The notes: a model not told the origin generated them from the sequence alone. DNA of 64,000 bases from JAJFHI01 sp050633705 (GCA_050633705.1 JBOEGZ010000006.1:62001-126000); one strand, 5' to 3'; positions 25,572 to 36,028 are shown, numbered from the stretch's first letter. Numbers and translations are program-made.

Positions 25572-26507
25572 ATGGCGTTTGCCACACAGAAATCCAAAAA
25601 AGGATTGGCTCGCGAAGACCATATTTTTGGTCTCGAGTCCGAAGCCACATCCCTTGCAGACGCCTTGCCCGACCTCTCGGTGGAAGCGATGCGCATTGCC
25701 GCAACGGTTGCCCATGGGGTGCACGGTCGCCGCCGCGCAGGGTCTGGAGAAAACTTCTGGCAGTTTCGGCTTTTTCAGGACAGCGATTCATACTCGCAGA
25801 TTGATTGGCGTCGATCTGCCAGCTCCGATCATCTCTATATTCGCGAACGTGAATGGGAGGCCGCCCACACAGTTTGGTTATGGCCCGACATTTCCTCGTC
25901 AATGGCATTTAAAAGTCATTTATCGAATACAACCAAGCGCGATCGCGCAGTTGTATTGATGTTGGCAACGGCCGAGTTGCTGGCCAAGAGTGGTGAACGC
26001 GTGGCTTTGATCGGGCGTACAAACCCCACCGCAAGCCGCCGTGCGGCTGCAAAGCTTTCCGAAATTCTGGCCGCAGAAGCCAAAGCCGGAACCGCCACAA
26101 CAGGAATGCCTCCGCCGATCGCCCTGCCACGTTATTCCGGCACTGTTATGTTTAGTGACTTTCTCGAACCAATCGACGCTCTCACCGAGCGGATCACACA
26201 AATTGCAGCAAACACTGTTTCTGGCCACCTCGTGCAGGTGTTAGATCCAGCAGAAGAAACATTACCCTACGAAGGACGCACAGAATTTTTAGGCCCAGAC
26301 GGCAACACACGTTGGATTGCCGATCGCGCTGAAAGTTTACGCGACACGTACACAACAAGGCTCGAAAACCATCGTGAGGCCTTACGTGAGATGGCTCATC
26401 GTATGGGATGGTCGTTCATGGTCCATCACACCGACCGCCCCGCTTCCGAACCGCTTTTAAATTTGATCACGCGCCTTCAAGCTCCAGCAACGCTCGGAGG
26501 TGAGTAA
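25572..26507 (+). CDS. DUF58 domain protein, MoxR partner
   Basis: A 311-residue DUF58 protein. The hallmark segment is DIDW-like (SYSQIDWRRSASSDHLYIREREWE, about 76-99), followed by a VWA-like fold (TVWLWPDISSSMAF with a MIDAS-like D-x-S-S-S). It starts four bases after moxR and its stop overlaps the next start by one base (TAATG), so expression is tightly coupled. It is probably cytosolic and bound by MoxR. Confidence 0.93.
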   Translation: MAFATQKSKKGLAREDHIFGLESEATSLADALPDLSVEAMRIAATVAHGVHGRRRAGSGENFWQFRLFQDSDSYSQIDWRRSASSDHLYIREREWEAAHTVWLWPDISSSMAFKSHLSNTTKRDRAVVLMLATAELLAKSGERVALIGRTNPTASRRAAAKLSEILAAEAKAGTATTGMPPPIALPRYSGTVMFSDFLEPIDALTERITQIAANTVSGHLVQVLDPAEETLPYEGRTEFLGPDGNTRWIADRAESLRDTYTTRLENHREALREMAHRMGWSFMVHHTDRPASEPLLNLITRLQAPATLGGE

Positions 26508-29452
26508 TGAATTTTGGCGCTTTGGCATTTCTCAATCCGATGCTGCTCACAGCTCTGTTGGCTTTGCCCATCTTGTATTGGCTGTTGCGCACCGTTCCAC
26601 CGACGCCGCGCCAAATCGTGTTTCCGCCAACACGCATTCTTGTCGGCATTGAGAACAAAGAAAAAATGCCAGCAAAATCACCCTGGTGGCTCACACTTTT
26701 GCGCTTGCTGGCCGCCGCATTGGTCATCTTTGCGCTTGCAAATCCATTGTTGAACCCGACACGCCAACAGGCTCTGAGCGGCACAGGTCCAGTTGTCCTG
26801 GTGGTCGATAATGGTTGGGCGTCGGCGGCGCACTGGCAAGATCGTTTGGCCATGATGGATCGCATCATTTCCAACGCTGAAACCAGCAACAAGGCTGTTA
26901 TGGTCGTACCGACAGCCTTTGCAACCAACAAAGAAACGACGAAAATTGAGGCGCCTTCTGAAGCCCGCACAACGGCTGCAGGACTAATGCCACAACCCTT
27001 TGCCCCGGATCAGGCCGCAGCATTGGTCGCGATCAAAACGGCGATCGAGGAAACAAACACATCGAAGGAAGACGCAAATGTGGTGTGGCTGACAGATGGG
27101 CTGTTGCATAAAAATGGAATGTCTTTTGCCAAAAGCTTGTCAGAACTTTCCAACAAAGGAACGTTCTCTGTCATTGAAGCTAACAAGAATGAAACCGCGA
27201 TTGGGGTTCATGCCGGCCTTGGCAGTGAAGGCAAGTTGATCGCAACGGTCATTCGCTCATCAGCCGGTGGTCCACGCCGTGGCACACTTCACGCTTATTC
27301 CGCACGCAATGAACGCCTCGGCGAAGTCGACTATCAACTCGGTGCAGGATCATCCGCCGTTCAAGTGGCCTTTGACTTGCCGTTGGAACTGCGCAACCAA
27401 GTCACGCGTGTCACCATCGCAGGCGAGACATCCTCGGGCGCAGTTGCACTTTTAGATTCGCGTTCTCAACGCCAAAGGGTGGCTTTGCTATCAGGTGAAT
27501 CGTTAGAGCAAGCCCAGCCCCTCCTCGGTCCCCTCTACTACATCGACAAAGCCCTCGCGCCCTTCTCTGAGATCATCAAACCCAAAGACGCCAACTTGAC
27601 AGCCGGGATCAACCGAGCGCTGGAGCAAAACGCAACCGTTATTGTATTGGCCGACATCGGGCGCCTCAACGGGCGCATAAATGAGCGCGTTAGAAAGTGG
27701 GTGAGACGTGGTGGCATTCTGGTTCGCTTCGCGGGTGCACGTTTGGAAAAGGGTGGCGATTCATTGTTACCGGTGTCGCTTCGTGAGGGCGGGCGAACAT
27801 TGGGCGGTGCTCTGTCTTGGTCAACGCCTCAGCAGCTTGCCGCATTCGATGACAAAAGTGCGTTCGTCGGTCTTGATATCCCAGCCGACGTCTTAGTCAA
27901 TCGCCAAGTTCTCGCCGACCCGACGCAAATATCTGATAGCACTCAGGTCTGGGCACGCCTCAAAGACGGCACACCTCTTGTTACGGCTGAAAACCGCGGC
28001 GACGGGCGTGTCATCCTGTTCCACGTCACGGCAAATTCTGATTGGTCCTCGCTACCGATATCAGGCTTGTTTGTCGACATGTTGCGCCGGATCACTGCGA
28101 TGGGAGGTGTCATTAACCCCGCTGCTTTATCAACTGGTGAAGCCGGAGATACAGTTGCAGCAGCAGACGACAGTTTAAATTCTGATGCATCAAATGAAAC
28201 GGTGCTGGCGCCGCAACAAACTCTTGATGGGTTTGGCGTTATGCAAACACCACCGCCAACCGCCCAACCATTGGCGCTCAGTGAATTTGCAAAGGCGGAA
28301 CCAAATCGCGACCACCCACCTGGATACTATGGTTTCGGTGCCAAACCGCGCGCGCTTAATGTTTTAGGCCCAGAAAGCAAACTCAATCCGTTGCCAGCAT
28401 TGCCGTCGAATGCCAATCGTTTGCAATATAAGAGTGATACCGCAACACGTTTGAAGCCATGGCTATTGGCGTTGGCATTTGCATTCATTTTGTTAGACAT
28501 GATCGCTGTTTTGATCCTTCAAGCCGGAGGCCTTGCCGCCGCTATGTCACGACTAACAAGATCGCATCAAACGGCCTCGTTTGTTGCAGCGCTGACAACT
28601 TTTGGTCTTAGCGCGGTTGTTTTATTCGCCTCTTTGCCCGCATACGCGCAAAACCAGAATGGAACGGCCAATGCACCTGAATTCAATCTCGACCTCGCCA
28701 TACAGGCCAGCGAAAAGGTAACATTTGGCTATGTCCTAACAGGCGACTTGAAAACCGACGATGCAAGTCGCATCGGTCTTAAAGGTTTGGGAACCGTTCT
28801 CAATATCCGCACAGCCGTGTCACCCGGCGCACCGGTCGGTGTCGACATTACACGTGACGAGATCGCTTTTTACCCAATCCTTTACTGGCCAATTTTAAAG
28901 GATGCTCAAGCCCTACCAGATGCCGTCCTCGCTAAAATTGACGCTTATATGAAACGTGGCGGCATGATCATTTTCGACACGCGCGACTACGGCCAGGGAT
29001 TGCCAACGGGGGTTGCAATTGAAGGCAGTGGGTCATCAGCGCTGCGCCGCTTGTTAGGCCGCCTCGACATTCCGCGCCTTGAACCTGTGCCTCAGGGCCA
29101 CGTTCTAACCAAATCCTTTTACTTGCTGCGCACTTTCCCAGGACGTTGGGATGGTGGCCAATTGTGGGCAGAAGCCACCACCACCCAATCGCAGGACGGT
29201 GGCGACGCCAACAGCCGTCAAGCACGCCGCGCCGATGGTGTCACGTCGATCCTGATAACGTCGAACGATTTTGCGTCGGCTTGGGCCCTTGATAACCGAG
29301 GTCGTCCACTCTACCCAACGATACCAGGCGGTGAACCACAGCGGGAAATGGCGTTTCGCACGGGCATCAATATCGTAATGCACGCCCTTACCGGAAACTA
29401 CAAAGCTGATCAGGTCCACGTCCCGGCGCTGCTCGATCGCTTTGGTCAATAA
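26507..29452 (+). CDS. Large membrane protein with BatA-like N-terminus and DUF4159 C-terminus
   Basis: A 981-residue protein. The N-terminus has two membrane helices (about 8-25 and 60-77) flanking PPTPRQIVFPPTRIL, the 'double-anchor' region known from BatA/aerotolerance-type proteins. A periplasmic VWA-like part follows (VVLVVDNGWASAAHW lacks the full MIDAS motif). Another helix lies at about 648-670 and a further one at 690-715. The last 240 residues (FNLDLAIQASEKVTFGYVLTG onward) are DUF4159, with a class I glutamine amidotransferase-like fold known for this domain. The next gene starts near its stop. Function in the envelope is inferred. Confidence 0.9.
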   Translation: MNFGALAFLNPMLLTALLALPILYWLLRTVPPTPRQIVFPPTRILVGIENKEKMPAKSPWWLTLLRLLAAALVIFALANPLLNPTRQQALSGTGPVVLVVDNGWASAAHWQDRLAMMDRIISNAETSNKAVMVVPTAFATNKETTKIEAPSEARTTAAGLMPQPFAPDQAAALVAIKTAIEETNTSKEDANVVWLTDGLLHKNGMSFAKSLSELSNKGTFSVIEANKNETAIGVHAGLGSEGKLIATVIRSSAGGPRRGTLHAYSARNERLGEVDYQLGAGSSAVQVAFDLPLELRNQVTRVTIAGETSSGAVALLDSRSQRQRVALLSGESLEQAQPLLGPLYYIDKALAPFSEIIKPKDANLTAGINRALEQNATVIVLADIGRLNGRINERVRKWVRRGGILVRFAGARLEKGGDSLLPVSLREGGRTLGGALSWSTPQQLAAFDDKSAFVGLDIPADVLVNRQVLADPTQISDSTQVWARLKDGTPLVTAENRGDGRVILFHVTANSDWSSLPISGLFVDMLRRITAMGGVINPAALSTGEAGDTVAAADDSLNSDASNETVLAPQQTLDGFGVMQTPPPTAQPLALSEFAKAEPNRDHPPGYYGFGAKPRALNVLGPESKLNPLPALPSNANRLQYKSDTATRLKPWLLALAFAFILLDMIAVLILQAGGLAAAMSRLTRSHQTASFVAALTTFGLSAVVLFASLPAYAQNQNGTANAPEFNLDLAIQASEKVTFGYVLTGDLKTDDASRIGLKGLGTVLNIRTAVSPGAPVGVDITRDEIAFYPILYWPILKDAQALPDAVLAKIDAYMKRGGMIIFDTRDYGQGLPTGVAIEGSGSSALRRLLGRLDIPRLEPVPQGHVLTKSFYLLRTFPGRWDGGQLWAEATTTQSQDGGDANSRQARRADGVTSILITSNDFASAWALDNRGRPLYPTIPGGEPQREMAFRTGINIVMHALTGNYKADQVHVPALLDRFGQ

Positions 29453-29465
29453 GGGAGGCGGTTTC

Positions 29466-31598
29466 ATGAATTGGTCTATTGATTTTGCTCCGCTTTTTCC
29501 CACGTTACCGCTGTTCGTCGCTGGCGCATTGGCCCTCGCCCTTGTCGGCTTGCTGTTTTGGCGGCGCACGCGTGGTGCCTGGTTGCGCGCGCTTGCTGTC
29601 GGGTCTTTGTTACTGGCGCTTTTCAACCCAATTCTCAAACAAGAAGAGCGCGATACGCTTGCCAACGTTGCCATTGTATTGATCGACGAAAGCACCTCCC
29701 AAGCATTGGCCAAGCGCCCGGAACAAACCAAGGCTATTCGTGACCGTCTTGAAGACAAACTTGCCAGTGTGAAAAACCTAGAGGTCAAATGGGTCACTGC
29801 TGGCCGTCCGACCGCGACCAAGGCAACGGGAACACAACTTTTTAGCGCACTCAATCGCGCTCTGGCCAACACACCACCTGATCGAATCGCTGGTGTGATC
29901 ATGATCACCGATGGTCAGGTGCACGACATTCCAAAGACGGCCAAGGGATTGGGCTTTAATGCCCCCGTGCACACGCTATTGACTGGCGCACCCAATGAAT
30001 TTGACCGACGCATTGAGCTCATCAAAGCTCCACGCTTTGGTATCGTTGGGCAAGAACGCCAAATTGAAATCAAAGTACGCGAATCTGGTCGCAAGGTTGC
30101 TGACGGTGGTCTCGTGACGCTAAACGTTCGTCGTGAAGGCCAGCCAGATGAACAATTACAGGCTCAGATCAACGATACCGTTCGAATTGATATGCCGTTC
30201 CCTCACTCCGGCACCAACATCGTTGAAATCGAACTTGATACCGCCGACGGCGAACTCACACCGGCCAACAACAGAGTGGTCGTCGCCGCTGAAGGTGTCA
30301 GAGAAAATTTGCGCGTTCTTTTGGTGTCGGGCAAACCGCACGCTGGTGAACGAACTTGGCGCAACCTGCTCAAATCAGATGCCGCAGTTGATCTCGTACA
30401 CTTTACAATTTTACGCCCACCGGAAAAGCAGGACGGCACACCGCTCAATCAATTGTCGTTGATCGCATTCCCAACACGCGAACTTTTCTCCAGACGCATT
30501 CAAGACTTCGACCTTATTATCTTTGACCGCTATGAGGTGCGAGGCATTCTGCAATCGTTATATTACGATAACATCTCAAGATATGTTGAAAACCACGGTG
30601 GCGCCGTTTTGGTGGCCGCTGGAGAAGACTACGCCAAACGCAGAAGCATCTTTCGTACGCCACTCGGCAGTATCTTGCCAGGTGTACCAACGGGCAACGT
30701 CAGTCTCGCGCCGTTCAAACCAGCAATCAGCGAAGATGGTCAAAAACACCCTGTGACACGCGGGCTGCCGGGTGCAGCGGGCGGCACAAATAATGAACCC
30801 ACTTGGGGCCGCTGGTTCCGTCAAATCGATGTCAATATGCGCAGCGGACGCTCATTGATGGACGGTCCAGGAGACAAACCTCTTTTGATCCTGGATCGCA
30901 AAGGCAAGGGGCGCGTTGCACTCATGGCCTCCGATCATGCCTGGCTGTGGGCGCGGGGTTACGACGGCGGCGGACCTCACACCGATTTGCTGCGCCGGCT
31001 CGCACATTGGCTGATGAAAGAGCCTGATCTTGAAGAAGAGCGCCTCATCGCTTCTGCACAAGGTCTTAATCTTACAATCGAACGCCGCTCGATGGAAAAA
31101 CAGGTCGCACCCGTCACGCTCAAAGGACCAGGTGGTGAAGAGCAACAAGTCACTCTGGAACCGGTTGGTGTTGACACCGGTCGCTGGAGTGCGACGCTGA
31201 AAGTCAAAATTCCGGGTCTCTACAAAGCCCAGTCGAAAAGCAACGATACGACGCTGACAACCGTTGCCCATGCCGGCGCAAAAGACCCGCGCGAAATGAG
31301 TGAGGTCACGTCAACACCTGACAAAATGGAAACGCTTGCACGACAAACCGGCGGTGGAAATTTCCGCACGCGTCAAACACCGGCAAAAACCGACAGTGAA
31401 GCCGTTGATGTTACAGTGCCGCGTGTTTCAATGTTGTCGAGCGCCAAGGTCTTGGCTGGCAGCGGGTGGTTGGGACTTCGCGACCGTGAAGCCTTTCTCA
31501 CAAAAGGTGTAAAACTCACACCGCTTTACAATGGCTTCTTAGCACTGGCCGCCTTACTTGCCTTGTTGTCATTGGCTTGGTGGCGCGAGGGAAGATAG
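29466..31598 (+). CDS. Membrane protein with VWA-like periplasmic domain, moxR operon
   Basis: A 710-residue protein starting at the ATG at 29466, with AGGGAGG in front; the start is 14 bases after the preceding stop. Two helices lie near the N-terminus (about 13-35 and 40-57) and one near the C-terminus (about 683-703). The periplasmic part contains VAIVLIDESTSQAL, a D-x-S-x-S metal site like that of VWA domains, and a GATase-like region (DLIIFDRYEVRGIL ... ALMASDHAWLWARGYDGGGPH). This is the fourth member of the MoxR/DUF58/DUF4159 operon. The molecular role is unknown. Confidence 0.88.
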   Translation: MNWSIDFAPLFPTLPLFVAGALALALVGLLFWRRTRGAWLRALAVGSLLLALFNPILKQEERDTLANVAIVLIDESTSQALAKRPEQTKAIRDRLEDKLASVKNLEVKWVTAGRPTATKATGTQLFSALNRALANTPPDRIAGVIMITDGQVHDIPKTAKGLGFNAPVHTLLTGAPNEFDRRIELIKAPRFGIVGQERQIEIKVRESGRKVADGGLVTLNVRREGQPDEQLQAQINDTVRIDMPFPHSGTNIVEIELDTADGELTPANNRVVVAAEGVRENLRVLLVSGKPHAGERTWRNLLKSDAAVDLVHFTILRPPEKQDGTPLNQLSLIAFPTRELFSRRIQDFDLIIFDRYEVRGILQSLYYDNISRYVENHGGAVLVAAGEDYAKRRSIFRTPLGSILPGVPTGNVSLAPFKPAISEDGQKHPVTRGLPGAAGGTNNEPTWGRWFRQIDVNMRSGRSLMDGPGDKPLLILDRKGKGRVALMASDHAWLWARGYDGGGPHTDLLRRLAHWLMKEPDLEEERLIASAQGLNLTIERRSMEKQVAPVTLKGPGGEEQQVTLEPVGVDTGRWSATLKVKIPGLYKAQSKSNDTTLTTVAHAGAKDPREMSEVTSTPDKMETLARQTGGGNFRTRQTPAKTDSEAVDVTVPRVSMLSSAKVLAGSGWLGLRDREAFLTKGVKLTPLYNGFLALAALLALLSLAWWREGR

Positions 31599-31783
31599 GG
31601 CATTTCAACGTCTTAAGCTTTCATTCGCTTGCGATCCCAGAAGAGATGTAGATGCAGCAATAGCTCGAAGCATTGATTCATCCCCCGCAAAAATTTGCCC
31701 GACATTCCCGGTCGACCTCGACTCACTTAGTTTGAACGCCAACTCCACGTGAGACCTGCATTCAAGCTTTGTGAGAACATCCC

Positions 31784-33472
31784 ATGAGCCTGCTATTCCG
31801 CCTTGTCTACGCGACGCACGCCAACGGCACACACCACAAGCTGGCCCTTGACGCTTTGCACACGTTGACTGGTGACAACAGTGAAGCCTGGCGCAAGGTC
31901 TTTTTGAAGCACGCTGAACTGTTCTTAGAGGGCTCAAAGGCACCTGACAAAGAGTTTAAGGACTTTCGAAATCACGTCTTGCATGTCAGCGATGATTTCT
32001 GGGGTGGCGCACCTGACAAAGTCGTCAATTGGTATGCCCACACCGTTGCAGCTTTGAAGGCTGAAAATTGGAGCGAGGCCGTCTACGCCGCAGGTGTTTT
32101 GAGCCACTACTACACCGATCCCATCCACCCCTTCCACACCGCTCAATCAGAAGCCGAAACCAGTATGCACCGCGCCGTCGAATGGAGCATCAACAAGTCT
32201 TACAATGAGCTTCGCGCAGAGGGTTTAAAGAGATATCCAAACCTCGATGTCCCAGTGCCAACGGGTGAAAATTGGCTCGCCGACATGGCTTGTGACGGCG
32301 CTGAAACATCACACGCCTATTATGAAAAACTCATCGCACACTACAATTTGACGGTCGGTGTTTCAGATCCAAAGGCTGGCCTCGACCCCACCGCCCGACG
32401 CATCATCTCAGAATTGTTGTTGTATGCCGCAGTTGGCTTTGGACGCATTCTTGAACGCGCAATCGAAGAATCCGGCGTTGAACCCCCTACCGTTACGTTG
32501 ACCGCAGAAACATTCTTGGCAACGTTACGAATCCCGATGCGTTGGGTGCAAAAGAAAATGGACAACGCTGAAGACAAGGCGATTGTACAAGCGATGTGGG
32601 ACGAGTTGCAGGCCACGGGAACCGTCGACAAAACCTTGCCGGAAGACGACCGGATGGTCCGCGACCTCCATCGCAAAGAAATTTTAGAGCCAAGGCGCCA
32701 ACGCCGGCAACAAGCCCGCGCCAACCGCGTCAGCCGCACCTCAAAGCCTGACACGACGCCACCAAAGCTGCCAAAAGCTCACGCAACGCCGACACCGGTT
32801 ACGTTGTCAGAAAGTATGCCAGCCGAGCTCAATGCGTCTTTACCTGATCAAAACGTAGCGCCACGAACCGAGGTGCCAACCTCCCAGCGCGGTCTGACAA
32901 CCTTAGCCGACCGGCCGCCAGCAACTGTTGAGCAATCGTTGGCTTCTAGCCCTCAGATACAAACACCGCCAACGCCACCACCGCAGCCGATCGTGTCGCA
33001 ACTGCACACCCTCGACAACCTACAAACGAATAACGACCGCAAAGCACGATACTATCTGAAGGCCTCCGATCCCGTCGAAGATGGCCCCTCGATCGGACCC
33101 AAAACAGCCAAACGCTTGGCCACAGCGAACATCGAAACCGTGCAAGACTTGTTTGATTGCAATCCCGAGGCGGTCGCAATCGCACTTGGCCAACGCCATA
33201 TCACACCGTCTGTTATTCGCGACTGGCAGGACCAGGCAGAGTTGGTCATCAATGTCCCAGAATTGCGCGGCGGGCATGCCCAGTTGTTGGTCGGGTCGGG
33301 CTATCGCGATATCGACCAGCTCGCTGCAGCAGAACCAACGAAGCTGTCTACCGATGTTTTAAAGTTCGTGATGACGTCGCAAGGCGAGCGCATTCTGCGG
33401 GATGGCAACCCACCAGATCTTGAGAAAATTACCGCCTGGATTAACAACGCCCAGCGCGCACTGGCGGCATAA
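31784..33472 (+). CDS. Zinc phospholipase C/S1-P1-like domain fused to DUF4332-type domain
   Basis: A 562-residue two-domain protein without a signal peptide. Residues 1-240 are helical with histidines arranged as in zinc phospholipase C/S1-P1 nucleases: THHKLALDALH near the start, HVLHVSDDF, WYAHTV and SHYYTDPIHPFHTAQSE (about 108-124). A basic hinge (RRQRRQQARANRVSR) and a 110-residue Pro/Thr/Ser-rich linker follow. Residues 423-562 are a DUF4332-like helix-hairpin-helix domain (DGPSIGPKTAKRL, DWQDQAEL, GSGYRDIDQL). The same domain closes the protein encoded at 51487-53670, about half identical by hand alignment without gaps. The substrate could be a phospholipid or nucleic acid; a cytosolic location makes nucleic acid worth testing. 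Confidence 0.8.
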   Translation: MSLLFRLVYATHANGTHHKLALDALHTLTGDNSEAWRKVFLKHAELFLEGSKAPDKEFKDFRNHVLHVSDDFWGGAPDKVVNWYAHTVAALKAENWSEAVYAAGVLSHYYTDPIHPFHTAQSEAETSMHRAVEWSINKSYNELRAEGLKRYPNLDVPVPTGENWLADMACDGAETSHAYYEKLIAHYNLTVGVSDPKAGLDPTARRIISELLLYAAVGFGRILERAIEESGVEPPTVTLTAETFLATLRIPMRWVQKKMDNAEDKAIVQAMWDELQATGTVDKTLPEDDRMVRDLHRKEILEPRRQRRQQARANRVSRTSKPDTTPPKLPKAHATPTPVTLSESMPAELNASLPDQNVAPRTEVPTSQRGLTTLADRPPATVEQSLASSPQIQTPPTPPPQPIVSQLHTLDNLQTNNDRKARYYLKASDPVEDGPSIGPKTAKRLATANIETVQDLFDCNPEAVAIALGQRHITPSVIRDWQDQAELVINVPELRGGHAQLLVGSGYRDIDQLAAAEPTKLSTDVLKFVMTSQGERILRDGNPPDLEKITAWINNAQRALAA

Positions 33473-33491
33473 ATCACAAAACAGTTCAGCT

Positions 33492-35315
33492 TCACTCAGC
33501 GGCTTCCAAATCGAATTGCAATCTCGCTAAGCGACCATATAAGCCATCTGCTGTTGCCAGCGTCGCATGTGTGCCCTGTTCAACAATGCGTCCGTTGTCC
33601 AAAACCAAAATGCGGTCAGCATTCTGTACAGTTGCCAACCGGTGCGCAATCACCAGCGTCGTGCGGCCTGCCATGACTTTTTCAAGCGCCGCCTGTACCG
33701 CATTTTCGTTTTCAGCATCCAGCGCACTGGTCGCCTCATCAAGCAATAAGATCGGCGCATCTTTCAAAATGGCACGCGCGATTGCCAATCGTTGGCGCTG
33801 GCCTCCCGACAACGTCACACCGCGTTCGCCCAATCGCGTTTCGTAACCATTGGGCAGATCTTTGATAAACGCATCGGCTTGGGCTGCCACAGCGGCTGCC
33901 TTCACATCCTCAACACGCGCCTGAGGTGATCCATAGCGAATATTTTCAATAACACTGTCAGCAAACAGGGCGACGTCCTGAGGCACTATCGAAATACTTT
34001 TGCGCAGCTCCAAAAGGTCTGCCTTTGACACATCAACATCGCCGACACGAACATGTCCCGATGACGGGTCGTAAAAGCGCAATAAGAGATTAAACAACGT
34101 CGACTTGCCAGCCCCTGATGGTCCAACGACAGCGACTGTTTCTCCCGGCTTTATGTCAAACGTGACATTGTCTAATGCCAATTCATCAGGCCGTGTTGGA
34201 TAGCAGAATGAAACGTTTTCAAATGCGATTTTGCCATGACCTGCACGGCCAAATGCAATCGGCTTTTGCGGTGACTTGATCTCTGGCACGACCTCTAATA
34301 ATTCCGCCATGCGCTCGGCAGCACCTGCGGCTTGGTTTAACTCGCCGTAGACTTCCGACAATTCCGCCATCGCACCGCCTGCAAACAAAGCGTACAAAAC
34401 GAATTGTCCCAGCCGACCACCCGTCATTTCTCCTGAGACAACAGAGGCCGCGCCAAACCACAACACCCCAACGATGCTGACCGTGACGAGAAACATAGTC
34501 AATGCCGTCAGTCCTGCCCTGGCAAACAGACGCGACCTGGCCGCTTCAAACGAGCTTTCAACAGAGCTTGCAAATCTTTTCGTTACAGAATTTTCGTGCG
34601 CGAATGCCTGCATTGTCCGCACTGCAGCGAGGTTTTCAGCCGCATAGGCCGAAGATGACGCCAGCTCATCTTGCGCGATGCGCGATTTACGGCTCACAAC
34701 ACGACCATAAGCCATCAAAGGAAATACGATTGCCGGAATTGCAACCAACAGTAAGACCGACAATTTTGCGCTGGTGATAAACATCATCACCAGCGCACCG
34801 ATCAACATGATAGTGTTGCGCAAAACCTGACTTAACGCCATGCCCGACGCGGCTTTGATTTGAGTTGTATCGGCGGTCAACCGGCTCATCAATTCGCCTG
34901 ACTGCGACTTTTCAAAAAAGGCCGGTTCAAGCGTGGTCAAGTGAGCGAATACTTTTGCGCGCAGATCGCTGACCACCCGCTCTCCAAGCCAGTTGACGCA
35001 AAAAGACCGCGATGCACTGGCGACTGCGAGAACACAACCGAGAACAATCAGCATGCCGAAATATTGATTGATCAATTGACCATCGGGCGCTGTGAACCCG
35101 AAATCGATCATCCGGCGCACGGCCATTGGCACCGCAAGCATCGTCAGAGCGGAGACGACAAGAGCGATGGCCGCCACAATCAGCATGCCTTTGTATTTTA
35201 AAATGAGTGGCTTAAGAGCCAAAAGCGGCTTCAAAGAGCGGCGCTTTTTTGAGTTTTCGTGCACGTTGCCTATTTCACTTTCAGCACCATTTTTTGCGCG
35301 TGATCGCCGGCTCAC
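33492..35315 (-). CDS. ABC exporter, MsbA/ABCB-type (fused permease-ATPase)
   Basis: A 607-residue half-transporter that works as a dimer in the inner membrane. Six helices lie in about 45-330. The ATPase has Walker A VGPSGAGKST (about 398-407), signature TLSGGQRQRLAIARA and Walker B PILLLDEATSALD. The start is GTG at 35315 with AAAGGGAA eight bases upstream. Substrate not readable from the sequence; lipids or drugs are typical for this group. Converges with the DUF4332-type gene (19 bases apart). Confidence 0.92.
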   Translation of the reverse strand: MSRRSRAKNGAESEIGNVHENSKKRRSLKPLLALKPLILKYKGMLIVAAIALVVSALTMLAVPMAVRRMIDFGFTAPDGQLINQYFGMLIVLGCVLAVASASRSFCVNWLGERVVSDLRAKVFAHLTTLEPAFFEKSQSGELMSRLTADTTQIKAASGMALSQVLRNTIMLIGALVMMFITSAKLSVLLLVAIPAIVFPLMAYGRVVSRKSRIAQDELASSSAYAAENLAAVRTMQAFAHENSVTKRFASSVESSFEAARSRLFARAGLTALTMFLVTVSIVGVLWFGAASVVSGEMTGGRLGQFVLYALFAGGAMAELSEVYGELNQAAGAAERMAELLEVVPEIKSPQKPIAFGRAGHGKIAFENVSFCYPTRPDELALDNVTFDIKPGETVAVVGPSGAGKSTLFNLLLRFYDPSSGHVRVGDVDVSKADLLELRKSISIVPQDVALFADSVIENIRYGSPQARVEDVKAAAVAAQADAFIKDLPNGYETRLGERGVTLSGGQRQRLAIARAILKDAPILLLDEATSALDAENENAVQAALEKVMAGRTTLVIAHRLATVQNADRILVLDNGRIVEQGTHATLATADGLYGRLARLQFDLEAAE

Positions 35316-35735
35316 AGTTTTTTCCCTTTAATCGTCATCTCGTCAATTTGGCCCAAACCTGGGATCTGTCCCTTGGGTATGAAACTAGCTTTTCTCAGGC
35401 TGTTGTTAAGTCTCTTTGCAAGGGCGATACGCCACAGGCCCTCAACTCCGGGATCATTGCTCTATAAACCCCTGATAAACGAGCAAATCTTAGACATCAG
35501 ACGACGATTTTACGGCCAATCCCAATTCGCGGCAAAAAACAGCATCAAATTCCAGCAAAAAAGGGCGCTAAAGGAGTTGTGTCCCGGCTCTGTCTCGACT
35601 ATAGCTCGCGGCAACAAAGTCCCGAACTGCCAATTTTGCCCAGGCGCTTGCCAATTTGAGCGCCCACCCGCGCTATCCAGGCAGCATGTAAAAGCCTCGG
35701 TTCAACTGACAAGCCCAGCAACGGAAGCTGACAAA
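35316..35735. other. Intergenic region between ABC exporter and rpmE
   Basis: 420 bases holding the divergent promoters of the exporter and rpmE. The in-frame extension upstream of rpmE is not protein-like for this family. No leader hairpin that I can support. Confidence 0.5.
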
Positions 35736-35960
35736 ATGAAAAAAGATCCAAACGTCCACCCGGACTACCACAAAGTAACGGTCGTCATGACCGATGGTAC
35801 GAAATTCGAAACCTATTCGACGTACGGTAGCGAAGGTGACACAATCACGCTCGACATCGATCCAACGTCTCACCCTGCATGGACGGGTGGTGATGCGAAG
35901 TTGACAGACCGCGGTGGCCGCTTGTCACGCTTCAACAAAAAATTCGAAGGCATGTTCTAA
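35736..35960 (+). CDS. rpmE: 50S ribosomal protein L31
   Basis: A 74-residue L31 starting MKKDPNVHPDYHKVTVVMTDG, with GDTITLDIDPTSHPAWTGG and RGGRLSRFNKKFEGMF at the end. It has no cysteines, so it is the zinc-free form usual in this group. The frame is open far upstream, but this start is the family's and has CGGAAG eight bases before it. Followed by a strong terminator. Confidence 0.97.
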   Translation: MKKDPNVHPDYHKVTVVMTDGTKFETYSTYGSEGDTITLDIDPTSHPAWTGGDAKLTDRGGRLSRFNKKFEGMF

Positions 35961-36028
35961 AGCTTTAGACACAGCTGTTGCGATTTGCCCGCCCGCGTCA
36001 AAGGGCCTAGAGGTTCGCAAAACAAATT

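Noticed and set aside
31599..31783. Small frame continuing after the moxR operon
   Set aside because: It overlaps the end of the previous gene and lacks a ribosome site and protein-like sequence.
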